Below, piece after piece: positions 10,244 to 21,227 of a DNA stretch of 64,000 nucleotides (position 1 is the stretch's first letter; every line of letters begins with the position of its first letter). The notes under the pieces were generated by a model. That model had not been told where the DNA came from. It saw only the letters and a list, made by a program, of their open reading frames with translations, and did not search any database. Position numbers and translations under genes: made by a program. The stretch comes from Anthopleura xanthogrammica (lineage: Eukaryota; Cnidaria; Anthozoa; Actiniaria; Actiniidae). The DNA lies in assembly GCA_964019055.1 (NCBI GenBank), contig OZ025219.1, forward strand, positions 4,297,868 through 4,361,867, given 5' to 3'.

Positions 10244-10697
10244 TTGCTGAGAATTTTCTTTTGCTCAAAACACCACGTTTTCACTGCTCAACGCAAGTTT
10301 TGGACGAGAAAAGCACATTTTAGGTGTCCAAAACACTGTTTTGCTGAAAAAAAAAGCTTTTTAGCCCAAAAAACTGAATTTTCTTTTGCTCAAAACACCA
10401 CGTTTTCACTGCTCAACGCAAGTTTTGGACGAGAAAAGCACATTTTAGGTGTCCAAAACACTGTTTTGCTGGAAAAAAAAGCTTTTTAGCCCAAAAAACT
10501 GAAAAATGGCCATTTTGGCTCTCAAAACCAGGTTTTTCGCTGACGGCGTGACCTGTTGGCTGAAACCCCCACTTTTTGCTCATGAAAATACCTCTTGAGA
10601 TAAAAACACGACTTTTTGGCGAAAAAAAATGGGGTTTTGGCTGAGTAAAGGTGCTTTTTGGTCCAAAAAACTGTTTTTTGCTGAGAAAATTTGAAAT
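10244..10697. repeat. Aberrant 454-bp unit with a 125-bp partial duplication
   Basis: Landmark spacing jumps from 329 to 454 bp. The segment from about 10251 to 10375 (TTTTGCTC region through the CCCAAAAAACTGA region) is followed directly by a second copy at about 10376-10500. At the junction AAACTGAATTTTC, the ending AAACTGAA and the beginning GAATTTTC overlap by only GAA. The first half carries the rare GCTGAAAA marker (A at 10347) and the second the common GCTGGAAA, so the halves come from different monomers. It is the only out-of-register event in the window. Confidence 0.93.
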
Positions 10698-12013
10698 TTG
10701 CTGAGAATTTTCTTTTGCTCAAAACACCACGTTTTCACTGCTCAACGCAAGTTTTGGACGAGAAAAGCACATTTTAGGTGTCCAAAACACTGTTTTGCTG
10801 GAAAAAAAAGCTTTTTAGCCCAAAAAACTGAAAAATGGCCATTTTGGCTCTCAAAACCAGGTTTTTCGCTGACGGCGTGACCTGTTGGCTGAAACCCCCA
10901 CTTTTTGCTCATGAAAATACCTCTTGAGATAAAAACACGACTTTTTGGCGAAAAAAAATGGGGTTTTGGCTGAGTAAAGGTGCTTTTTGGTCCAAAAAAC
11001 TGTTTTTTGCTGAGAAAATTTGAAATTTGCTGAGAATTTTCTTTTGCTCAAAACACCACGTTTTCACTGCTAAACGCAAGTTTTGGACGAGAAAAGCACA
11101 TTTTAGGTGTCCAAAACACTGTTTTGCTGGAAAAAAAAGCTTTTTAGCCCAAAAAACTGAAAAATGGCCATTTTGGCTCTCAAAACCAGGTTTTTCACTG
11201 ACGGCGTGACCTGTTGGCTGAAACCCCCACTTTTTGCTCATGAAAATACGTCTTGAGATAAAAACACGACTTTTTGGCGAAAAAAAATGGGGTTTTGGCT
11301 GAGTAAAGGTGCTTTTTGGTCCAAAAAACTGTTTTTTGCTGAGAAAATTTGAAATTTGCTGAGAATTTTCTTTTGCTCAAAACACCACGTTTTCACTGCT
11401 CAACGCAAGTTTTGGACGAGAAAAGCACATTTTAGGTGTCCAAAACACTGTTTTGCTGGAAAAAAAAGCTTTTTAGCCCAAAAAACTGAAAAATGGCCAT
11501 TTTGGCTCTCAAAACCAGGTTTTTCGCTGACGGCGTGACCTGTTGGCTGAAACCCCCACTTTTTGCTCATGAAAATACCTCTTGAGATAAAAACACGACT
11601 TTTTGGCGAAAAAAAATGGGGTTTTGGCTGAGTAAAGGTGCTTTTTGGTCCAAAAAACTGTTTTTTGCTGAGAAAATTTGAAATTTGCTGAGAATTTTCT
11701 TTTGCTCAAAACACCACGTTTTCACTGCTCAACGCAAGTTTTGGACGAGAAAAGCACATTTTAGGTGTCCAAAACACTGTTTTGCTGGAAAAAAAAGCTT
11801 TTTAGCCCAAAAAACTGAAAAATGGCCATTTTGGCTCTCAAAACCAGGTTTTTCGCTGACGGCGTGACCTGTTGGCTGAAACCCCCACTTTTTGCTCATG
11901 AAAATACCTCTTGAGATAAAAACACGACTTTTTGGCGAAAAAAAATGGGGTTTTGGCTGAGTAAAGGTGCTTTTTGGTCCAAAAAACTGTTTTTTGCTGA
12001 GAAAATTTGAAAT
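10698..12013. repeat. Four monomers after the partial duplication
   Basis: Landmarks are at 10698 (Q), 11027 (K), 11356 (Q) and 11685 (Q). The copy at 11027 has a CpG transition at 11196 (TTTTTCACTG) and a C to G change near 11249 (ATACGTCTT). Regular spacing resumes at once after the 454-bp unit. Confidence 0.92.
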
Positions 12014-15000
12014 TTGCTGAGAATTTTCTTTCGCTCAAAACACCACGTTTTCACTGCTCAACGCAAGTTTTGGACGAGAAAAGCACATTTTAGGTGTCCA
12101 AAACACTGTTTTGCTGGAAAAAAAAGCTTTTTAGCCCAAAAAACTGAAAAATGGCCATTTTGGCTCTCAAAACCAGGTTTTTCGCTGACGGCGTGACCTG
12201 TTGGCTGAAACCCCCACTTTTTGCTCATGAAAATACCTCTTGAGATAAAAACACGACTTTTTGGCGAAAAAAAATGGGGTTTTGGCTGAGTAAAGGTGCT
12301 TTTTGGTCCAAAAAACTGTTTTTTGCTGAGAAAATTTGAAATTTGCTGAGAATTTTCTTTTGCTCAAAACACCACGTTTTCACTGCTCAACGCAAGTTTT
12401 GGACGAGAAAAGCACATTTTAGGTGTCCAAAACACTGTTTTGCTGGAAAAAAAAGCTTTTTAGCCCAAAAAACTGAAAAATGGCCATTTTGGCTCTCAAA
12501 ACCAGGTTTTTCGCTGACGGCGTGACCTGTTGGCTGAAACCCCCACTTTTTGCTCATGAAAATACCTCTTGAGATAAAAACACGACTTTTTGGCGAAAAA
12601 AAATGGGGTTTTGGCTGAGTAAAGGTGCTTTTTGGTCCAAAAAACTGTTTTTTGCTGAGAAAATTTGAAATTTGCTGAGAATTTTCTTTTGCTCAAAACA
12701 CCACGTTTTCACTGCTCAACGCAAGTTTTGGACGAGAAAAGCACATTTTAGGTGTCCAAAACACTGTTTTGCTGGAAAAAAAAGCTTTTTAGCCCAAAAA
12801 ACTGAAAAATGGCCATTTTGGCTCTCAAAACCAGGTTTTTCGCTGACGGCGTGACCTGTTGGCTGAAACCCCCACTTTTTGCTCATGAAAATACCTCTTG
12901 AGATAAAAACACGACTTTTTGGCGAAAAAAAATGGGGTTTTGGCTGAGTAAAGCTGCTTTTTGGTCCAAAAAACTGTTTTTTGCTGAGAAAATTTGAAAT
13001 TTGCTGAGAATTTTCTTTTGCTCAAAACACCACGTTTTCACTGCTAAACGCAAGTTTTGGACGAGAAAAGCACATTTTAGGTGTCCAAAACACTGTTTTG
13101 CTGGAAAAAAAAGCTTTTTAGCCCAAAAAACTGAAAAATGGCCATTTTGGCTCTCAAAACCAGGTTTTTCGCTGACGGCGTGACCTGTTGGCTGAAACCC
13201 CCACTTTTTGCTCATGAAAATACCTCTTGAGATAAAAACACGACTTTTTGGCGAAAAAAAATGGGGTTTTGGCTGAGTAAAGGTGCTTTTTGGTCCAAAA
13301 AACTATTTTTTGCTGAGAAAATTTGAAATTTGCTGAGAATTTTCTTTTGCTCAAAACACCACGTTTTCACTGCTCAACGCAAGTTTTGGACGAGAAAAGC
13401 ACATTTTAGGTGTCCAAAACACTGTTTTGCTGGAAAAAAAAGCTTTTTAGCCCAAAAAACTGAAAAATGGCCATTTTGGCTCTCAAAACCAGGTTTTTCG
13501 CTGACGGCGTGACCTGTTGGCTGAAACCCCCACTTTTTGCTCATGAAAATACCTCTTGAGATAAAAACACGACTTTTTGGCGAAAAAAAATGGGGTTTTG
13601 GCTGAGTAAAGGTGCTTTTTGGTCCAAAAAACTGTTTTTTGCTGAGAAAATTTGAAATTTGCTGAGAATTTTCTTTTGCTCAAAACACCACGTTTTCACT
13701 GCTCAACGCAAGTTTTGGACGAGAAAAGCACATTTTAGGTGTCCAAAACACTGTTTTGCTGGAAAAAAAAGCTTTTTAGCCCAAAAAACTGAAAAATGGC
13801 CATTTTGGCTCTCAAAACCAGGTTTTTCGCTGACGGCGTGACCTGTTGGCTGAAACCCCCACTTTTTGCTCATGAAAATACCTCTTGAGATAAAAACACG
13901 ACTTTTTGGCGAAAAAAAATGGGGTTTTGGCTGAGTAAAGGTGCTTTTTGGTCCAAAAAACGGTTTTTTGCTGAGAAAATTTGAAATTTGCTGAGAATTT
14001 TCTTTTGCTCAAAACACCACGTTTTCACTGCTCAACGCAAGTTTTGGACGAGAAAAGCACATTTTAGGTGTCCAAAACACTGTTTTGCTGGAAAAAAAAG
14101 CTTTTTAGCCCAAAAAACTGAAAAATGGCCATTTTGGCTCTCAAAACCAGGTTTTTCGCTGACGGCGTGACCTGTTGGCTGAAACCCCCACTTTTTGCTC
14201 ATGAAAATACCTCTTGAGATAAAAACACGACTTTCTGGCGAAAAAAAATGCGGTTTTGGCTGAGTAAAGGTGCTTTTTGGTCCAAAAAACTGTTTTTTGC
14301 TGAGAAAATTTGAAATTTGCTGAGAATTTTCTTTTGCTCAAAACACCACGTTTTCACTGCTCAACGCAAGTTTTGGACGAGAAAAGCACATTTTAGGTGT
14401 CCAAAACACTGTTTTGCTGGAAAAAAAAGCTTTTTAGCCCAAAAAACTGAAAAATGGCCATTTTGGCTCTCAAAACCAGGTTTTTCGCTGACGGCGTGAC
14501 CTGTTGGCTGAAACCCCCACTTTTTGCTCATGAAAATACCTCTTGAGATAAAAACACGACTTTTTGGCGAAAAAAAATGGGGTTTTGGCTGAGTAAAGGT
14601 GCTTTTTGGTCCAAAAAACTGTTTTTTGCTGAGAAAATTTGAAATTTGCTGAGAATTTTCTTTTGCTCAAAACACCACGTTTTCACTGCTCAACGCAAGT
14701 TTTGGACGAGAAAAGCACATTTTAGGTGTCCAAAACACTGTTTTGCTGGAAAAAAAAGCTTTTTAGCCCAAAAAACTGAAAAATGGCCATTTTGGCTCTC
14801 AAAACCAGGTTTTTCGCTGACGGCGTGACCTGTTGGCTGAAACCCCCACTTTTTGCTCATGAAAATACCTCTTGAGATAAAAACACGACTTTTTGGCGAA
14901 AAAAAATGGGGTTTTGGCTGAGTAAAGGTGCTTTTTGGTCCAAAAAACTGTTTTTTGCTGAGAAAATTTGAAATTTGCTGAGAATTTTCTTTCGCTCAAA

Positions 15001-17277
15001 ACACCACGTTTTCACTGCTCAACGCAAGTTTTGGACGAGAAAAGCACATTTTAGGTGTCCAAAACACTGTTTTGCTGGAAAAAAAAGCTTTTTAGCCCAA
15101 AAAACTGAAAAATGGCCATTTTGGCTCTCAAAACCAGGTTTTTCGCTGACGGCGTGACCTGTTGGCTGAAACCCCCACTTTTTGCTCATGAAAATACCTC
15201 TTGAGATAAAAACACGACTTTTTGGCGAAAAAAAATGGGGTTTTGGCTGAGTAAAGGTGCTTTTTGGTCCAAAAAACTGTTTTTTGCTGAGAAAATTTGA
15301 AATTTGCTGAGAATTTTCTTTTGCTCAAAACACCACGTTTTCACTGCTCAACGCAAGTTTTGGACGAGAAAAGCACATTTTAGGTGTCCAAAACACTGTT
15401 TTGCTGGAAAAAAAAGCTTTTTAGCCCAAAAAACTGAAAAATGGCCATTTTGGCTCTCAAAACCAGGTTTTTCGCTGACGGCGTGACCTGTTGGCTGAAA
15501 CCCCCACTTTTTGCTCATGAAAATACCTCTTGAGATAAAAACACGACTTTTTGGCGAAAAAAAATGGGGTTTTGGCTGAGTAAAGGTGCTTTTTGGTCCA
15601 AAAAACTGTTTTTTGCTGAGAAAATTTGAAATTTGCTGAGAATTTTCTTTTGCTCAAAACACCACGTTTTCACTGCTAAACGCAAGTTTTGGACGAGAAA
15701 AGCACATTTTAGGTGTCCAAAACACTGTTTTGCTGGAAAAAAAAGCTTTTTAGCCCAAAAAACTGAAAAATGGCCATTTTGGCTCTCAAAACCAGGTTTT
15801 TCGCTGACGGCGTGACCTGTTGGCTGAAACCCCCACTTTTTGCTCATGAAAATACCTCTTGAGATAAAAACACGACTTTTTGGCGAAAAAAAATGGGGTT
15901 TTGGCTGAGTAAAGGTGCTTTTTGGTCCAAAAAACTGTTTTTTGCTGAGAAAATTTGAAATTTGCTGAGAATTTTCTTTTGCTCAAAACACCACGTTTTC
16001 ACTGCTCAACGCAAGTTTTGGACGAGAAAAGCACATTTTAGGTGTCCAAAACACTGTTTTGCTGGAAAAAAAAGCTTTTTAGCCCAAAAAACTGAAAAAT
16101 GGCCATTTTGGCTCTCAAAACCAGGTTTTTCGCTGACGGCGTGACCTGTTGGCTGAAACCCCCACTTTTTGCTCATGAAAATACCTCTTGAGATAAAAAC
16201 ACGACTTTTTGGCGAAAAAAAATGCGGTTTTGGCTGAGTAAAGGTGCTTTTTGGTCCAAAAAACTGTTTTTTGCTGAGAAAATTTGAAATTTGCTGAGAA
16301 TTTTCTTTTGCTCAAAACACCACGTTTTCACTGCTCAACGCAAGTTTTGGACGAGAAAAGCACATTTTAGGTGTCCAAAACACTGTTTTGCTGGAAAAAA
16401 AAGCTTTTTAGCCCAAAAAACTGAAAAATGGCCATTTTGGCTCTCAAAACCAGGTTTTTCGCTGACGGCGTGACCTGTTGGCTGAAACCCCCACTTTTTG
16501 CTCATGAAAATACCTCTTGAGATAAAAACACGACTTTTTGGCGAAAAAAAATGGGGTTTTGGCTGAGTAAAGGTGCTTTTTGGTCCAAAAAACTGTTTTT
16601 TGCTGAGAAAATTTGAAATTTGCTGAGAATTTTCTTTTGCTCAAAACACCACGTTTTCACTGCTCAACGCAAGTTTTGGACGAGAAAAGCACATTTTAGG
16701 TGTCCAAAACACTGTTTTGCTGGAAAAAAAAGCTTTTTAGCCCAAAAAACTGAAAAATGGCCATTTTGGCTCTCAAAACCAGGTTTTTCGCTGACGGCGT
16801 GACCTGTTGGCTGAAACCCCCACTTTTTGCTCATGAAAATACCTCTTGAGATAAAAACACGACTTTTTGGCGAAAAAAAATGGGGTTTTGGCTGAGTAAA
16901 GCTGCTTTTTGGTCCAAAAAACTGTTTTTTGCTGAGAAAATTTGAAATTTGCTGAGAATTTTCTTTTGCTCAAAACACCACGTTTTCACTGCTAAACGCA
17001 AGTTTTGGACGAGAAAAGCACATTTTAGGTGTCCAAAACACTGTTTTGCTGGAAAAAAAAGCTTTTTAGCCCAAAAAACTGAAAAATGGCCATTTTGGCT
17101 CTCAAAACCAGGTTTTTCGCTGACGGCGTGACCTGTTGGCTGAAACCCCCACTTTTTGCTCATGAAAATACCTCTTGAGATAAAAACACGACTTTTTGGC
17201 GAAAAAAAATGGGGTTTTGGCTGAGTAAAGGTGCTTTTTGGTCCAAAAAACTGTTTTTTGCTGAGAAAATTTGAAAT
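12014..17277. repeat. Overlapping segmental duplications at 9-, 12- and 6-monomer offsets
   Basis: Sixteen monomers at exact 329-bp spacing; K copies at 13001, 15633 and 16949. Three rare markers occur twice each at different offsets: TTTCGCTC at 12032 and 14993 (9 monomers), AAGCTGC at 12954 and 16902 (12 monomers), and ATGCGG at 14251 and 16225 (6 monomers). The K copies at 13001 and 16949 each follow directly on an AAGCTGC change, so that haplotype moved as a block. Single-copy changes include a G to A at about 13304, a T to G at 13963 and a T to C at 14235. Confidence 0.88.
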
Positions 17278-20200
17278 TTGCTGAGAATTTTCTTTTGCTC
17301 AAAACACCACGTTTTCACTGCTAAACGCAAGTTTTGGACGAGAAAAGCACATTTTAGGTGTCCAAAACACTGTTTTGCTGGAAAAAAAAGCTTTTTAGCC
17401 CAAAAAACTGAAAAATGGCCATTTTGGCTCTCAAAACCAGGTTTTTCGCTCACGGCGTGACCTGTTGGCTGAAACCCCCACTTTTTGCTCATGAAAATAC
17501 CTCTTGAGATAAAAACACGACTTTTTGGCGAAAAAAAATGGGGTTTTGGCTGAGTAAAGGTGCTTTTTGGTCCAAAAAACTGTTTTTTGCTGAGAAAATT
17601 TGAAATTTGCTGAGAATTTTCTTTTGCTCAAAACACCACGTTTTCACTGCTCAACGCAAGTTTTGGACGAGAAAAGCACATTTTAGGTGTCCAAAACACT
17701 GTTTTGCTGGAAAAAAAAGCTTTTTAGCCCAAAAAACTGAAAAATGGCCATTTTGGCTCTCAAAACCAGGTTTTTCGCTGACGGCGTGACCTGTTGGCTG
17801 AAACCCCCACTTTTTGCTCATGAAAATACCTCTTGAGATAAAAACACGACTTTTTGGCGAAAAAAAATGGGGTTTTGGCTGAGTAAAGGTGCTTTTTGGT
17901 CCAAAAAACTGTTTTTTGCTGAGAAAATTTGAAATTTGCTGAGAATTTTCTTTTGCTCAAAACACCACGTTTTCACTGCTAAACGCAAGTTTTGGACGAG
18001 AAAAGCACATTTTAGGTGTCCAAAACACTGTTTTGCTGGAAAAAAAAGCTTTTTAGCCCAAAAAACTGAAAAATGGCCATTTTGGCTCTCAAAACCAGGT
18101 TTTTCGCTGACGGCGTGACCTGTTGGCTGAAACCCCCACTTTTTGCTCATGAAAATACCTCTTGAGATAAAAACACGACTTTTTGGCGAAAAAAAATGAG
18201 GTTTTGGCTGAGTAAAGGTGCTTTTTGGTCCAAAAAACTGTTTTTTGCTGAGAAAATTTGAAATTTGCTGAGAATTTTCTTTTGCTCAAAACACCACGTT
18301 TTCACTGCTCAACGCAAGTTTTGGACGAGAAAAGCACATTTTAGGTGTCCAAAACACTGTTTTGCTGGAAAAAAAAGCTTTTTAGCCCAAAAAACTGAAA
18401 AATGGCCATTTTGGCTCTCAAAACCAGGTTTTTCGCTGACGGCGTGACCTGTTGGCTGAAACCCCCACTTTTTGCTCATGAAAATACCTCTTGAGATAAA
18501 AACACGACTTTTTGGCGAAAAAAAATGGGGTTTTGGCTGAGTAAAGGTGCTTTTTGGTCCAAAAAACTGTTTTTTGCTGAGAAAATTTGAAATTTGCTGA
18601 GAATTTTCTTTTGCTCAAAACACCACGTTTTCACTGCTCAACGCAAGTTTTGGACGAGAAAAGCACATTTTAGGTGTCCAAAACACTGTTTTGCTGGAAA
18701 AAAAAGCTTTTTAGCCCAAAAAACTGAAAAATGGCCATTTTGGCTCTCAAAACCAGGTTTTTCGCTGACGGCGTGACCTGTTGGCTGAAACCCCCACTTT
18801 TTGCTCATGAAAATACCTCTTGAGATAAAAACACGACTTTTTGGCGAAAAAAAATGGGGTTTTGGCTGAGTAAAGGTGCTTTTTGGTCCAAAAAACTGTT
18901 TTTTGCTGAGAAAATTTGAAATTTGCTGAGAATTTTCTTTTGCTCAAAACACCACGTTTTCACTGCTAAACGCAAGTTTTGGACGAGAAAAGCACATTTT
19001 AGGTGTCCAAAACACTGTTTTGCTGGAAAAAAAAGCTTTTTAGCCCAAAAAACTGAAAAATGGCCATTTTGGCTCTCAAAACCAGGTTTTTCGCTGACGG
19101 CGTGACCTGTTGGCTGAAACCCCCACTTTTTGCTCATGAAAATACCTCTTGAGATAAAAACACGACTTTTTGGCGAAAAAAAATGGGGTTTTGGCTGAGT
19201 AAAGGTGCTTTTTGGTCCAAAAAACTGTTTTTTGCTGAGAAAATTTGAAATTTGCTGAGAATTTTCTTTTGCTCAAAACACCACGTTTTCACTGCTAAAC
19301 GCAAGTTTTGGACGAGAAAAGCACATTTTAGGTGTCCAAAACACTGTTTTGCTGGAAAAAAAAGCTTTTTAGCCCAAAAAACTGAAAAATGGCCATTTTG
19401 GCTCTCAAAACCAGGTTTTTCGCTGACGGCGTGACCTGTTGGCTGAAACCCCCACTTTTTGCTCATGAAAATACCTCTTGAGATAAAAACACGACTTTTT
19501 GGCGAAAAAAAATGGGGTTTTGGCTGAGTAAAGGTGCTTTTTGGTCCAAAAAACTGTTTTTTGCTGAGAAAATTTGAAATTTGCTGAGAATTTTCTTTTG
19601 CTCAAAACACCACGTTTTCACTGCTCAACGCAAGTTTTGGACGAGAAAAGCACATTTTAGGTGTCCAAAACACTGTTTTGCTGGAAAAAAAAGCTTTTTA
19701 GCCCAAAAAACTGAAAAATGGCCATTTTGGCTCTCAAAACCAGGTTTTTCGCTGACGGCGTGACCTGTTGGCTGAAACCCCCACTTTTTGCTCATGAAAA
19801 TACCTCTTGAGATAAAAACACGACTTTTTGGCGAAAAAAAATGGGGTTTTGGCTGAGTAAAGGTGCTTTTTGGTCCAAAAAACTGTTTTTTGCTGAGAAA
19901 ATTTGAAATTTGCTGAGAATTTTCTTTTGCTCAAAACACCACGTTTTCACTGCTCAACGCAAGTTTTGGACGAGAAAAGCACATTTTAGGTGTCCAAAAC
20001 ACTGTTTTGCTGGAAAAAAAAAGCTTTTTAGCCCAAAAAACTGAAAAATGGCCATTTTGGCTCTCAAAACCAGGTTTTTCGCTGACGGCGTGACCTGTTG
20101 GCTGAAACCCCCACTTTTTGCTCATGAAAATACCTCTTGAGATAAAAACACGACTTTTTGGCGAAAAAAAATGGGGTTTTGGCTGAGTAAAGGTGCTTTT

Positions 20201-21227
20201 TGGTCCAAAAAACTGTTTTTTGCTGAGAAAATTTGAAATTTGCTGAGAATTTTCTTTTGCTCAAAACACCACGTTTTCACTGCTCAACGCAAGTTTTGGA
20301 CGAGAAAAGCACATTTTAGGTGTCCAAAACACTGTTTTGCTGGAAAAAAAAGCTTTTTAGCCCAAAAAACTGAAAAATGGCCATTTTGGCTCTCAAAACC
20401 AGGTTTTTCGCTGACGGCGTGACCTGTTGGCTGAAACCCCCACTTTTTGCTCATGAAAATACCTCTTGAGATAAAAACACGACTTTTTGGCGAAAAAAAA
20501 TGGGGTTTTGGCTGAGTAAAGGTGCTTTTTGGTCCAAAAAACTGTTTTTTGCTGAGAAAATTTGAAATTTGCTGAGAATTTTCTTTTGCTCAAAACACCA
20601 CGTTTTCACTGCTCAACGCAAGTTTTGGACGAGAAAAGCACATTTTAGGTGTCCAAAACACTGTTTTGCTGGAAAAAAAAAGCTTTTTAGCCCAAAAAAC
20701 TGAAAAATGGCCATTTTGGCTCTCAAAACCAGGTTTTTCGCTGACGGCGTGACCTGTTGGCTGAAACCCCCACTTTTTGCTCATGAAAATACCTCTTGAG
20801 ATAAAAACACGACTTTTTGGCGAAAAAAAATGGGGTTTTGGCTGAGTAAAGGTGCTTTTTGGTCCAAAAAACTGTTTTTTGCTGAGAAAATTTGAAATTT
20901 GCTGAGAATTTTCTTTTGCTCAAAACACCACGTTTTCACTGCTAAACGCAAGTTTTGGACGAGAAAAGCACATTTTAGGTGTCCAAAACACTGTTTTGCT
21001 GGAAAAAAAAGCTTTTTAGCCCAAAAAACTGAAAAATGGCCATTTTGGCTCTCAAAACCAGGTTTTTCGCTCACGGTGTGACCTGTTGGCTGAAACCCCC
21101 ACTTTTTGCTCATGAAAATACCTCTTGAGATAAAAACACGACTTTTTGGCGAAAAAAAATGGGGTTTTGGCTGAGTAAAGGTGCTTTTTGGTCCAAAAAA
21201 CTGTTTTTTGCTGAGAAAATTTGAAAT
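17278..21227. repeat. Mixed block with an 11-monomer marker pair and one dimer duplication
   Basis: K copies are at 17278, 17936, 18923, 19252 and 20899. GCTCACGG occurs at 17451 and 21072, 3,621 bp apart (11 x 329 + 2); the second copy has since gained a CpG transition at 21076. Within the block the Q copies at 19910 and 20569 both have a 9-base A run, 659 bp apart. They form a two-monomer duplication, 19581-20239 and 20240-20898. Confidence 0.88.
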
